A DNA stretch of 34,216 bases, from NCBI GenBank assembly GCA_946056155.1, contig CAMGIP010000013.1:1-34216 (forward strand). The letters run 5' to 3'. The stretch's first letter is position 1, and the number at the start of each line of letters is the position of its first letter. The notes under the pieces are model-generated. The model searched no databases and was not told the DNA's origin. It saw only the letters and a program-made list of their open reading frames with translations. A program made the position numbers and the translations under genes. Of the stretch, positions 1 through 8,546 are shown piece by piece. Source of the DNA: an uncultured Mediterranea sp. (lineage in GTDB: Bacteria > Bacteroidota > Bacteroidia > Bacteroidales > Bacteroidaceae).

Positions 1-756
1 CAAGGTGGGAATCAGATGTTTCCGGCTTACTATGTAGATGACCATCAGGGCACACACTATACTGGTGACTGCAAAGTAGAGATGTCCGGGTTCCATCCAC
101 TGCAATCCTCCACCCATGGCCCAGGGCACTCCCTCGATAATGAGACGACGGATGCCGGCTTGTGCTCCGTCAGCCTGGGTAGTGGCATCCAAAACAGCTG
201 CATTTCCTATGAGCAAATCTTCGGCACTTCCCATGAAGTAGTGAGACGACTCCTGCAGCGTGAGGACAATGGAGGAGATGACCAGTCCGGCTACCGGGTG
301 GATGGATGCACTCTGGCAGAGCAGAGAGCAGAGAGGGGGCAGCAGAATCATACCGGCATCGCCAATCAACGTACCCGCCAGGCTCAGTAGCAGGACTATC
401 CACACTACCTCTTCCTCTGTGCGGCGATAGGTCCCGAATTTGCGAAAACAGCTTTCCATCAGACCGGAGTGGTGTACCAGCCCCAATCCAAACAGCGATA
501 CCAGAATCACCCCAAAAGAGGGGAACCCCGTGAAATTGGAGATGACGTGGCGGAGCAACCAGCGCACTCCCTCCGGATTCAGTACACTTTGGATGTGTAT
601 CTGCTCTTGGGTAAGCGGGTGCATCACCTGAAGACCCAACGCCTCGGCAAACCAGGTCAGCAGAATCACTCCGATGGTAAGCATAAAGAAGAGGGTGACA
701 GGATGGGGCGAACGCAGGCGCCAGCTACGTGGAGATGTTGTTTGAGGCTGTTCCAT
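1..756 (-). CDS. AbgT-family transporter, N-terminal part (cut by window edge)
   Basis: The reading frame is open from ATG at 756 to the window edge, so only the first 252 codons are visible. AbgT proteins are inner-membrane transporters; described members move p-aminobenzoyl-glutamate or export sulfonamides. The protein begins MEQPQTTSPRSWRLRSPHPV, followed by a strongly hydrophobic helix (LFFMLTIGVILLTWFAEALG). Next come family-like stretches: LNPEGVRWLLRHVISNFTGF, then FGLGLVHHSGLM, then GDAGMILLPPLCSLL. This order matches the AbgT N-terminal half as I remember it. Family members are usually about 500 residues, so roughly half is missing. The gene lies 107 bp downstream of the response regulator on the same strand, so co-transcription with the two-component genes is possible. 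The substrate cannot be read from the sequence. Confidence 0.75.
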   Translation of the reverse strand, partial: MEQPQTTSPRSWRLRSPHPVTLFFMLTIGVILLTWFAEALGLQVMHPLTQEQIHIQSVLNPEGVRWLLRHVISNFTGFPSFGVILVSLFGLGLVHHSGLMESCFRKFGTYRRTEEEVVWIVLLLSLAGTLIGDAGMILLPPLCSLLCQSASIHPVAGLVISSIVLTLQESSHYFMGSAEDLLIGNAAVLDATTQADGAQAGIRRLIIEGVPWAMGGGLQWMEPGHLYFAVTSIVCALMVIYIVSRKHLIPTL

Positions 757-778
757 AATACGAAGCAGTTTTCTGATT

Positions 779-824
779 TGTCAACTGAATAATCTTTGTC
801 AACTTGTTAACTCGTCAACTGAAA
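779..824 (-). repeat. Short 8-bp-period degenerate tandem repeat
   Basis: Read on the minus strand, units GACGAGTT, AACAAGTT and GACAAAGA are contiguous (816 down to 793), flanked by AGTTGACA at 779-786. The unit resembles those at 14224-14287 and 20928-20979. The repeat fills most of the gap between the response regulator and the AbgT gene. I see no convincing TAnnTTTG promoter here. Confidence 0.6.
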
Positions 825-863
825 TAACAACTCATTTCAACTGAACTGATTTCGGCAGAAGAA

Positions 864-1592
864 TCAATCTTCGTCCGGCTCCAGGTGGTCGATGTCGAGG
901 ATACGCAGCTCAAAAGCCTTGACCACCAGTCGGGTCGCATTGACTCCTATTCTTTCTTCGGGCGTGAAGAGCCGACCGATGAGGTCGTTCTGCTTCTTCT
1001 CCAACGACTTCACCCCAAAGGGCATTCCCTTGAGCGAGGCAATCATCTCTTTGGTGTAACCCAAGGCTAAGTGGCGGAGGTATCGTTCGTCATATTCATC
1101 AATTTCATAGTGGATGATGGCTTCTTGTCGGCGTGTCTCACCTACGACCGACTGGCGGAATCGCTCCACGATTTTCTCCAGAATAGGGTAGTTGAAAACC
1201 AAGCGTCGGCCGTTCATCACCGACTGCACCTCATTTTGAGTCAGCAGTTCGCCGGTCTTGAGGATAATGCCACAGGCTCCGGCATCCAGGGCATCGACCC
1301 ATAGCCTTTCGTTGGTGATCTCCCCAGTGAAGATAAGCACATGCACGTCGGGGTATTTGCGGCTTACCTCCCTACAGATTTCCACACCGATGGTGGTGGA
1401 GCCGCCCAGCCCCAGGTCCAGCAGTACCATGTCGGGGAGCTCCTTCTCCATCAGAGGCCAGAACTCCTCTTCTGTCATGGCGGTGCCGATGATTTGGGCA
1501 CCGGGAATATCCTGACGGAATATCTCTTCTGTACCCTTCAACTCCAGCTTTACATCTTCTACTATGATGACTTTAAATGATGCGATGTTCAT
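864..1592 (-). CDS. Response regulator with receiver domain and degenerate LuxR-type C-terminus
   Basis: This is a two-component response regulator, presumably phosphorylated by the kinase encoded 30 bp upstream on the same strand. Residues 1-125 or so form a receiver domain: acidic pair in VIIVEDVK (E12, D13), predicted phospho-acceptor D59 in MVLLDLGLGG, the conserved Thr in LIFTGE, and the conserved Lys in GIILKTGE. The C-terminal part (about 165-235) contains YLRHLALGYTKEMIASLKG then VKSLEKKQNDLIGRLF. This has the spacing of a LuxR/GerE helix-turn-helix but with atypical residues and an insertion. It may correspond to the Bacteroidetes DUF5932-type regulator tail; I could not check this. 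DNA binding is therefore likely but not certain. The start fits the receiver fold and no better ATG is seen. Confidence 0.88.
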   Translation of the reverse strand: MNIASFKVIIVEDVKLELKGTEEIFRQDIPGAQIIGTAMTEEEFWPLMEKELPDMVLLDLGLGGSTTIGVEICREVSRKYPDVHVLIFTGEITNERLWVDALDAGACGIILKTGELLTQNEVQSVMNGRRLVFNYPILEKIVERFRQSVVGETRRQEAIIHYEIDEYDERYLRHLALGYTKEMIASLKGMPFGVKSLEKKQNDLIGRLFTPEERIGVNATRLVVKAFELRILDIDHLEPDED

Positions 1593-1622
1593 AACAATCT
1601 GTGTTATATGCTTTTATATCGT

Positions 1623-4600
1623 TTATACTCTGTTTGTATCCATACGTTGCAATCCGGGGGCTTTTGTTCCGGCCGAGGGTAAGGTGAAATAGAGAGTAAC
1701 CCCCCTTTCGTGCTTTGACATTAGAGGAACCGCATTGATGCGGCATCCTCTGCGGCCCGCCAATTCATCGTGCAGTCGGATGATTTCTTTGCACACTAAA
1801 TATTCATTGCCCTTGCAGCGTCCCGAAGCCTGCCGCGTCATACGTTCCAGCGAAGGGTGGAACCAGCCGTTGAGCTGCTCCTCAGGGTAGCTGCAGCGGG
1901 AGTCCTCCAAATCAAAGCGGATAAACTCTCCCTGTGTGTCAGAGAGACGTAGTCGCAGCTCTCCCTCGTTCGGATTGGAGAGCACCCCGTTGATCAGGTT
2001 TTCCAAAAGAATCTGCACCAGCTGTAGGTCGCCCCACACCATTCTCTCTTCACCCTCTACATCGACCAGAAGGGTAGGGTGATGTGGCATGGTGCGGATT
2101 GCCCTCAGAAAGTATTGTTGCGCATAGTGAACCAGTTGGCTCACCGGAATGGCCTGCCTACGGAAGTTGACCGACTCCATTTGACGCGCGGCACAGGAGC
2201 TGAGAATCAGTAGGATATGTTTGTAGTAGTCCACCAATTCGCCAATGGCCATGAGGGTGTCGCTTGTGGCGGTATGAGAAGGTTCTGTTCCCGGCGAAAG
2301 TTCCCTTTTCTGCGTCACGGTGTCGGTAGCTCCTGTACTGCGAAGTTTTTCCGTGAGCTGTTTGATTTTGCCTGGGTAGTAGGCCGTTTCGTGCTTGATG
2401 GTGGAGAGGCAGTTGTCTAACACCATATTCTGTACATGCAGTCTGCTCTCCTCCCAGGAGGCACGTCGGGTTTCGTCGGTGAGCGTATCGATGGAGTGAT
2501 ACTTGCCGGTCAGTTTCACCACGGCATTATAGAGCACCACGCTCCAGTAGTTGGCCACCAATTGCAACAGCAGACAGTTGTCTTCATGGCGATACCCCTC
2601 CTTGATAACCAAGCAAAGCGTTCCGATGCGTCGGTAGCTTCCTCTCTGTTCCACCTGAAGGGGGAGCGCAATCTCCTCGCCCGATTCGTGGATGGTCTCT
2701 GGCCAGCTGATGGTTTCGGCTGAGGATGAGGTGCTGTCGTCTGTTGCGCTATCGGCTGAATGTGAGAAGCTGGGTTCCGTTGTGCTTTCGGTCGAGTAGA
2801 GAATTCGGATTTGCAGCAGGGGTACGAGGCCGTTCATAGCATCGAAACTCTCCTTAACCATCCGGAGAGGAATCTGGTTCATCCGGTCTATGGATAGTTC
2901 GGTATCATTCCCTTCACGCAGTTCCTGTGTCATCTCATTGCCTAACTGTGAGGAGGCGTAGAGTCGATGGTTGATTTCCAGTACTTGTTCCATGTTCCAC
3001 CGGCTGTTGAGCCATCTCCTATAGTAAAGAAGCAGGTAGCCGATGCAGAGCGTGGCTATGAGCAGAGAGCAGAGCAGAATGGCTACAGTCTTGTGCTCCG
3101 TGCTCCGCTCCAACTTCTGACAATATTCCTCTAATGAGCGGTCCTCACCCAGCAATTTGTAGAGTGTAGTGTAGGCATGATTGTTGTATCTGTATCCCTC
3201 CCACTGCTTGAGGGCCAGCAGTGCTACGGCAGCCTCGTTGCGTACATCTAAGATGATGTGGAAATCGCTGTCAAAGGGGGCCTTCCACCACAACAGTTCG
3301 GCCGGTTCTCCTTCGCCCGTGAGCTGCATAGCAGGCAGGCGAACAGAGGAGATGAGGCTTGCATGGCGGTTGAGGTACTGTATGGCGGAGTCGGCATAGA
3401 GCAGACTCACTTCATAGAGGCCATCCACATTGCTGAAATAGGCATTGTCAGCGTAGTAGGAGGCGGTGTCGAGCAGACTCTCTGCGTAGTCGTTTATCAG
3501 TTGATTCGCATCGCCAAGGGGCTGCACAGAGAAATCTTCTTTCCCCCTTCTTTCCTGTGAGGCTTTTTCAGTTGCTTCTCTCTCAGAGAACTGTTCCTGT
3601 GAGGTTTTTTCCGCTGTTCCTCTCTCAAAGAACTGTTCCTGCAAATGCGCTTCCGCCGCTTCTCTCTCAGAGAGCTGTTCCTGTGAGGGTAATTCTGCAG
3701 CTTTCTTAGCAGTCAGCGTCTGTGAGAGTACTTCTTTGAAGTGTGTGGTGGAGGCGCAAAGGGGGAGGAGCGGGGAGAAAAACAGCCCGATGAGCAGTAT
3801 CAGATGGAGGACTCCCTGCGGCAGACGGAAGAAGAACCGGCACCCCTTGCCTGGGCTACTCTCTACACCAAACTGGCAGTTGTGGTAGAGGGCCGAACTC
3901 TTGCGGTATTTGTCCATGATGCCTTTGCAATTCATCAATCCAAAACCGTTGCCCTTCTTCCGTTTCAGTTCTGCGGGGTCAGAAGCTGTATCCATGCCTA
4001 AGCGAGAGGAGTCGTAGATCTTTTCGCAATTGATGTAGTGTACATCAGCAGCCGACAGACCTGGACCGTCGTCAACGACTGAGATTTCGACATACTCCAC
4101 TCCTCCATGATGCACGACCGTTTCTGGTTCCCTTATTTCAGTCTCTTCTTTGATAGGGTGAATACCCACTTTATCAGCATTTCTCTTTGCATCAGCCGTC
4201 CCTTTTATTTCAGAAAGAGCGGATGTATCATTCTTTGCATGGTGGTTTTCCGTCAGAAGTGTGGCCTGGATACGGATATGACCTCCTCTGGGGGTATATT
4301 TGCGCGCATTCTCCGTCAGTGTGTTCAGCATGAAGAGCGTGAGTGCCTTGTCCGCCTTCACAATGAGCGAAGTGGGCACCACCTCCAACTGAAGTCCCCT
4401 CATTTCGAAGGTGCGGTTGCTCTTTTGCATCAGTCTGAACAGCTCATCCAAGGCAAATGATTCGATATGCAGGCTTACAGTCCCCTGTCGCATCTTGATC
4501 CACTGGGCCACTATCTCGTTATACTCTTGTATGGTCGTAGCCAACTCGTCGATGTATTGCAACTTCTTTTCCGTGATTTCGTTGGGCGTGCGGTTGACTT

Positions 4601-6383
4601 CATTCAAGATGCGGTCGATGAAGGGCTGAATTCCGTTCACCACGGACAGACAGGCTCTTTTATCCATATTCTGCCTTTTGTTCTCCGCAATCCGCTGTTC
4701 GTGGATTGCCCGTTGTTCTTCAATCAGTTGGCGTTGTTCTTCAAGGCATACGGAGGTCTGGCCGTTCTCTATGGCCCACTCCACGTAGGGGTTGATTACG
4801 CGTAGCATGGCCTCCTCATCTTTATGGAGTGGATGGCAGAAACAGATGGATTTATCCCGGATAGTGACCTCATCCGTACCGAAAAGAGGAGGCAGATGGG
4901 GACGTATGGCAGTCAGCAAGGCCTCCTCGACCTCCTGCGTGGATTGCGCTTCCGGGGGAATCGAGCCGGTAATACATTGGCAGAGATTCAGCATCTGATG
5001 CAACTTGTTCAAATGGTTGCGGCTGCGGCGGCGTGAGGTGCGGGTGAAGAAGAGGAAGAAGAAAATGACACCAGCCAGTCCCAGTATCAGGGCAGCCAGC
5101 AGCATATTCAGCTGACGCAGTTCGTCGGCCAAGGCGTGGTAGCGGCTCTCCACCTCCTTGTCCTGACGGATACGGTCGAGGATATCCAAGTAGAGGTTGC
5201 GGTGGTAGTCGCTTTCCCCTTTATTGCCCAATCCGGCATAGGTCATGCTCAGCTGTTCGTGGATACGCGACATACATTCCGGCACGGCACTCTTACGCAA
5301 GGAATCACCCAAACAGGTGAGTGCCCGTTGCAGGGTATCCAGAGCCTGAGTATAACAGCCATGGTCATTCAGATAGCGTCCAATGGTTACGTAGGCTCCT
5401 GCCGTCTGGTAATCATCGCCATAGCGGGCAAACTGCTGGAGTGCCTGTTGGGCCAGGCGGAGCGGCAGCAACGTGTCGGCCGGATAGCCCAACCATTGCA
5501 GCTCGTGCCTGCGATGTTCCATATAAAAGGAGAGGTCAGCTGGCCAGGAGAGCAGGTTAGCCATCCCTTGCGCTGCGTTTCCCTCGATATAGATCAACTC
5601 CCTGCGTCTTGCTTCCACATAGGTGGAATAGAGCAGGTCGAACTGCTGCAGCTTCGCATCATGCAGTCGCACGGTCTCCTCCTCCAACGACCACCTGTGT
5701 AGCCGGTGGCTTTCAGGCAGTGTGAAGCTCGTCAGATAGCGGGCAAACAGCCATTGGGAGGTGTCACCCCTGAACTGCTCCTCATTCACCACACGGCTCA
5801 AATGGATGGCGGCACGCTCCATCTGTTGTTGGTAGTAGGCGTATGTGGCAGATACCAGTTCAAACTCCGAACGGGCATAGCGCAGCCGTTCACGCTCGTG
5901 CACAGTGACGAAGACCTCCCCCTCTTCGTCAATACGTTGCAGGCGCTGTAGTGCGCTCTGGCGATAATCGTAGAACTCCTTGTTCCGTCCCATCCTCTGG
6001 CAGAGCTTCATCCGGTGGATATCTGCCACCAGGAGTTCCAATTCGTTGCGAGTCAGTGCACTGACCTCTTCAAAGCATCGCATCGCCTCGTCGTACTCCA
6101 TCCGCATGAAGGCATAGAATCCCTGCTCATTCAGTGCCTCTGCCTTGCCTGAAGGGTAGAAAGTAGCCTTTCGGTAGGCTTCAGCGCAGAGACGTTGGCC
6201 TCGCTCCACATCCCGATAGCGCGAGAGATAGGCCGCATGATTCAGCGAATCCACTATCCGTACCTCCCGGGTGGGGGCAGAACCTGTGCAGGCACAGAGC
6301 AGTAGCGATTGTACAAGCGGAAGCAGCAGCTTAGGCCGTAGCAAAGGTGAAAACAGGGAAATATGTCTCAAAAACCGTTTCAT
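1623..6383 (-). CDS. Very large two-module sensor histidine kinase (DUF5112/DUF5113-like)
   Basis: The product is a 1586-residue membrane-associated sensor kinase. It has an N-terminal signal with lipobox-like LCAC (C32), then a TPR-like helical sensor region (about 45-420). A membrane helix lies at about 426-447. Module 1 follows: a coiled linker (545-575), then an ATPase domain with N-box NTLTENARKYT (687-697), G1 VDDGPGL (770-776) and G2 GNGFGL (811-816). A second hydrophobic segment (about 856-878) resembles a signal peptide. It is followed by 14-residue repeats (901-945), a second TPR-like region (960-1090), a membrane helix (1098-1121) and module 2. Module 2 has an H-box-like LSTIKHETAYYP (H1331) but an ATPase region without clear glycine boxes (N-box-like ENLINGVLSN, 1461-1470). 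The family names are from memory. The regulator gene is 30 bp downstream. A TAGTTTTG lies at 6388-6395, only four bases before the ATG, which would imply a leaderless message. Confidence 0.85.
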   Translation of the reverse strand: MKRFLRHISLFSPLLRPKLLLPLVQSLLLCACTGSAPTREVRIVDSLNHAAYLSRYRDVERGQRLCAEAYRKATFYPSGKAEALNEQGFYAFMRMEYDEAMRCFEEVSALTRNELELLVADIHRMKLCQRMGRNKEFYDYRQSALQRLQRIDEEGEVFVTVHERERLRYARSEFELVSATYAYYQQQMERAAIHLSRVVNEEQFRGDTSQWLFARYLTSFTLPESHRLHRWSLEEETVRLHDAKLQQFDLLYSTYVEARRRELIYIEGNAAQGMANLLSWPADLSFYMEHRRHELQWLGYPADTLLPLRLAQQALQQFARYGDDYQTAGAYVTIGRYLNDHGCYTQALDTLQRALTCLGDSLRKSAVPECMSRIHEQLSMTYAGLGNKGESDYHRNLYLDILDRIRQDKEVESRYHALADELRQLNMLLAALILGLAGVIFFFLFFTRTSRRRSRNHLNKLHQMLNLCQCITGSIPPEAQSTQEVEEALLTAIRPHLPPLFGTDEVTIRDKSICFCHPLHKDEEAMLRVINPYVEWAIENGQTSVCLEEQRQLIEEQRAIHEQRIAENKRQNMDKRACLSVVNGIQPFIDRILNEVNRTPNEITEKKLQYIDELATTIQEYNEIVAQWIKMRQGTVSLHIESFALDELFRLMQKSNRTFEMRGLQLEVVPTSLIVKADKALTLFMLNTLTENARKYTPRGGHIRIQATLLTENHHAKNDTSALSEIKGTADAKRNADKVGIHPIKEETEIREPETVVHHGGVEYVEISVVDDGPGLSAADVHYINCEKIYDSSRLGMDTASDPAELKRKKGNGFGLMNCKGIMDKYRKSSALYHNCQFGVESSPGKGCRFFFRLPQGVLHLILLIGLFFSPLLPLCASTTHFKEVLSQTLTAKKAAELPSQEQLSEREAAEAHLQEQFFERGTAEKTSQEQFSEREATEKASQERRGKEDFSVQPLGDANQLINDYAESLLDTASYYADNAYFSNVDGLYEVSLLYADSAIQYLNRHASLISSVRLPAMQLTGEGEPAELLWWKAPFDSDFHIILDVRNEAAVALLALKQWEGYRYNNHAYTTLYKLLGEDRSLEEYCQKLERSTEHKTVAILLCSLLIATLCIGYLLLYYRRWLNSRWNMEQVLEINHRLYASSQLGNEMTQELREGNDTELSIDRMNQIPLRMVKESFDAMNGLVPLLQIRILYSTESTTEPSFSHSADSATDDSTSSSAETISWPETIHESGEEIALPLQVEQRGSYRRIGTLCLVIKEGYRHEDNCLLLQLVANYWSVVLYNAVVKLTGKYHSIDTLTDETRRASWEESRLHVQNMVLDNCLSTIKHETAYYPGKIKQLTEKLRSTGATDTVTQKRELSPGTEPSHTATSDTLMAIGELVDYYKHILLILSSCAARQMESVNFRRQAIPVSQLVHYAQQYFLRAIRTMPHHPTLLVDVEGEERMVWGDLQLVQILLENLINGVLSNPNEGELRLRLSDTQGEFIRFDLEDSRCSYPEEQLNGWFHPSLERMTRQASGRCKGNEYLVCKEIIRLHDELAGRRGCRINAVPLMSKHERGVTLYFTLPSAGTKAPGLQRMDTNRV
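3549..3683 (-). repeat. 42-bp in-frame tandem repeat inside the kinase gene
   Basis: Codons 901-945 of the kinase encode three imperfect 14-residue units starting at Q901, Q915 and Q929, plus the start of a fourth at Q943. The first unit is QEQLSEREAAEAHL. The segment is charged and Gln/Glu-rich, directly after the internal signal-like hydrophobic stretch, so it probably forms a periplasmic linker or short coiled coil. Confidence 0.8.
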
Positions 6384-6460
6384 AAAGCAAAACTACAAAT
6401 AAAAATGGAAAGAAAGTATTTTTTCTTCCATAACCTGCACTATATATGGTGGGAATTTCA

Positions 6461-6468
6461 TACCTTTG
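6461..6468 (+). promoter_or_regulatory. Candidate -7 box for prs
   Basis: TACCTTTG matches the Bacteroidetes -7 consensus TAnnTTTG and would give a leader of about 60 bases before the prs ATG. No good -33 TTTG is present at the usual distance, so the call rests on the -7 box alone. Confidence 0.5.
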
Positions 6469-6535
6469 CCACAAATTAACAAAACAACTTGGATTTATCA
6501 TTACTAATTATATATAGGTAACAACTATTATAAAA

Positions 6536-7474
6536 ATGAGCGAAACTGCACCTTTTATGGTATTCTCTGGAACAAATTCGAGATACCTTGCTGAGAAAAT
6601 CTGCGCCAGCCTCAACTGTCCGTTGGGCAATATGAACATCACCCATTTCGCTGATGGCGAGTTTGCTGTCTCTTATGAAGAGTCTATTCGTGGCGCACAC
6701 GTATTCTTGGTTCAGTCCACCTTCCCCAACTCCGACAACCTCATGGAGCTGCTGCTGATGATTGATGCCGCCAAGCGTGCATCAGCCAAGAGCATTGTGG
6801 CTGTGGTTCCCTACTTCGGATGGGCAAGACAGGACCGTAAAGACAAACCGCGTGTGTCTATTGGTGCCAAACTTGTGGCAGACCTCTTGAGCGTGGCTGG
6901 TATTGACCGACTCATCACCATGGACCTTCACGCTGACCAGATTCAGGGATTCTTTGACATCCCCGTAGATCACCTCTACGCTTCTGCTGTTTTCCTTCCC
7001 TACATCCAGTCACTCCAGTTGGAGGACCTCGTGATTGCTACTCCTGACGTGGGTGGTTCTAAGCGTGCCAGCACCTTCTCGAAGTATTTGGATGCTCCTT
7101 TGGTGCTCTGCAACAAGACACGTGAGAAGGCCAATGTGGTAGCTTCCATGCAGATCATCGGTGATGTGAAGGGTAAGAACGTGGTTCTTGTAGATGACAT
7201 CGTGGACACTGCAGGTACCATCACCAAGGCTGCTAACATCATGATGGAGGCAGGTGCCAAGTCGGTAAGAGCCATTGCCAGTCACTGTGTGATGAGCGAC
7301 CCCGCCTCTTTCCGCATCCAGGAATCCGCTCTTACGGAGATGGTCTTCACCGACAGTATTCCTTACTCCAAGAAGTGCGCTAAGGTGAAGCAGTTGAGCA
7401 TCGCTGACATGTTTGCTGAAACTATCCGTCGCGTGATGAACAACGAGTCTATCAGCTCTCAGTATATTATCTGA
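6536..7474 (+). CDS. prs: Ribose-phosphate pyrophosphokinase (PRPP synthetase)
   Basis: This cytosolic enzyme makes 5-phosphoribosyl 1-diphosphate from ribose 5-phosphate and ATP, feeding purine, pyrimidine, histidine, tryptophan and NAD synthesis. The 312-residue length is typical of bacterial class I enzymes. Clear signatures are FADGEFAV near residue 38, the ATP-binding region YFGWARQDRKDKPR (93-106), the PRPP synthetase signature DLHADQIQGFF (130-140) and the PRPP-binding loop VVLVDDIVDTAGT (216-228). The ATG at 6536 gives the expected N-terminus (M, then FMVFSGTNSRYLAEKI). It is transcribed divergently from the kinase gene. A 22-bp perfect hairpin follows 22 bp after the stop, so it is probably monocistronic. 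Nothing in the protein looks abnormal. Confidence 0.97.
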   Translation: MSETAPFMVFSGTNSRYLAEKICASLNCPLGNMNITHFADGEFAVSYEESIRGAHVFLVQSTFPNSDNLMELLLMIDAAKRASAKSIVAVVPYFGWARQDRKDKPRVSIGAKLVADLLSVAGIDRLITMDLHADQIQGFFDIPVDHLYASAVFLPYIQSLQLEDLVIATPDVGGSKRASTFSKYLDAPLVLCNKTREKANVVASMQIIGDVKGKNVVLVDDIVDTAGTITKAANIMMEAGAKSVRAIASHCVMSDPASFRIQESALTEMVFTDSIPYSKKCAKVKQLSIADMFAETIRRVMNNESISSQYII

Positions 7475-7496
7475 GCTTCTTGCAGATAGCGTATTC

Positions 7497-7554
7497 GATA
7501 GCATACAAAAAGCCCCGCTAGATTTTCATCTGGCGGGGCTTTTTGTATGCTATC
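7497..7554. terminator. Perfect 22-bp-stem bidirectional terminator
   Basis: A 22-bp arm (7497-7518) and its exact reverse complement (7533-7554) enclose a 14-base loop. The stem has a GC-rich core (GCCCCGC/GCGGGGC) followed by TTTTTG on both strands. It sits between the convergent prs and Mfa2-like genes and can terminate both transcripts. Confidence 0.93.
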
Positions 7555-7576
7555 CTATGTAGAGAGCAGGATTCTC

Positions 7577-8512
7577 TTACAGCTCTGTCTCATTCATTCG
7601 CAGAATCCAACTCCTGATTTGCAGGAGTGTACAGGCATACGGGCGGTCAGGTATCTGGGTCTCATTGAGGAAGAAAATCAGATTGAAATGATCCTCACGA
7701 TCCAGGTATTCTTGTTCACCCATATTCAGAAGGTCGGTCATACCTGACAAGATGAGATAGTCGGTCAGGGGAATGTCAAATACCTTGGATTGAGTCGGGA
7801 GATGGGTCAGCTTCATGCGCGTACCGTCATTCTGAAGAAGACGCAGCGTATGGAAGCCCGATTGTACGACATGCAAGCCATCTAACTGCGTAGCTGTATG
7901 AAGGATGGGAGAATAGACCACAGCACCCGAGGGCTGGTTGTTATTGTCTATCTGACGGTTGTTGGCCGAAATCTCTATCCCAAATTCATCTGCCTTCAAG
8001 GTGCCTTGCTGTGATAACAGTTGCAGCGTAGTGGTAATCAACTTGTTGTCTTTGACCATGGGTACCTCGACAATCTGATATTCCTGAGTGATGTTCACCT
8101 TATCTACACGACCATAGAGAAGGTTCCCTAAAGCCTGGTTATGTACCTCCCCAGTCATGTTCAATGCTATACCTGTATCGCTGTACAGGTAGTTGGGGTC
8201 TTCCAGACCTGCCCATACACAGATATGATAGTTACCTGTGGGCAGGTCTGGAAGCTGTACCCTGTAGTTGTTCTCCTGCAATGTGGCACTGCTTACGGTT
8301 TTCTCTGTCACGCGGTTTCCCTCTTCGTCCATCACAAAGAGTGATGCACCGGTGATATGCGTAGCGATGGCCTCGGAGTAGAGCATATTGTAAGTGTATG
8401 ACAACTGCACCCATGTGCCTGTAGGGCAATGGTCATAATTGTCGTTCACCCAAGAGCAGCTCTCCAGTATGGCTAAGCTTAACGACAGGAAAATAGTAGT
8501 CAGTTTCTTCAT
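7577..8512 (-). CDS. Mfa2/FimB-family fimbrial anchor lipoprotein
   Basis: This is predicted to anchor the fimbria and limit its length at the outer membrane, by analogy with Mfa2/FimB of Porphyromonas gingivalis. I place the start at the ATG at 8512 (MKKLTTIFLS), not the in-frame ATG at 8539, because only the former begins a normal lipoprotein signal. The lipobox is LESC with C19. After it come CSWVNDNYDHCPTGTWVQL and YTYNMLYSEA, typical of the family's first beta domain, and later DYLILSGMTDLLN. The 311-residue length fits the family. It is the last gene of the fimbrial operon, 34 bp after the major subunit gene, and ends at the shared hairpin terminator. No genes for accessory tip subunits (Mfa3-5 type) follow. 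Confidence 0.85.
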   Translation of the reverse strand: MKKLTTIFLSLSLAILESCSWVNDNYDHCPTGTWVQLSYTYNMLYSEAIATHITGASLFVMDEEGNRVTEKTVSSATLQENNYRVQLPDLPTGNYHICVWAGLEDPNYLYSDTGIALNMTGEVHNQALGNLLYGRVDKVNITQEYQIVEVPMVKDNKLITTTLQLLSQQGTLKADEFGIEISANNRQIDNNNQPSGAVVYSPILHTATQLDGLHVVQSGFHTLRLLQNDGTRMKLTHLPTQSKVFDIPLTDYLILSGMTDLLNMGEQEYLDREDHFNLIFFLNETQIPDRPYACTLLQIRSWILRMNETEL

Positions 8513-8546
8513 TTTTTGCAGTGAGAGTGATGTTCCCAAATAATTA

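Noticed and set aside
757-786. E. coli-type promoter TTGACA-18 bp-TATTAT upstream of the AbgT gene
   Set aside because: The -10-like box overlaps the start codon, the phylum uses a different consensus, and the TTGACA is part of the 8-bp repeat.
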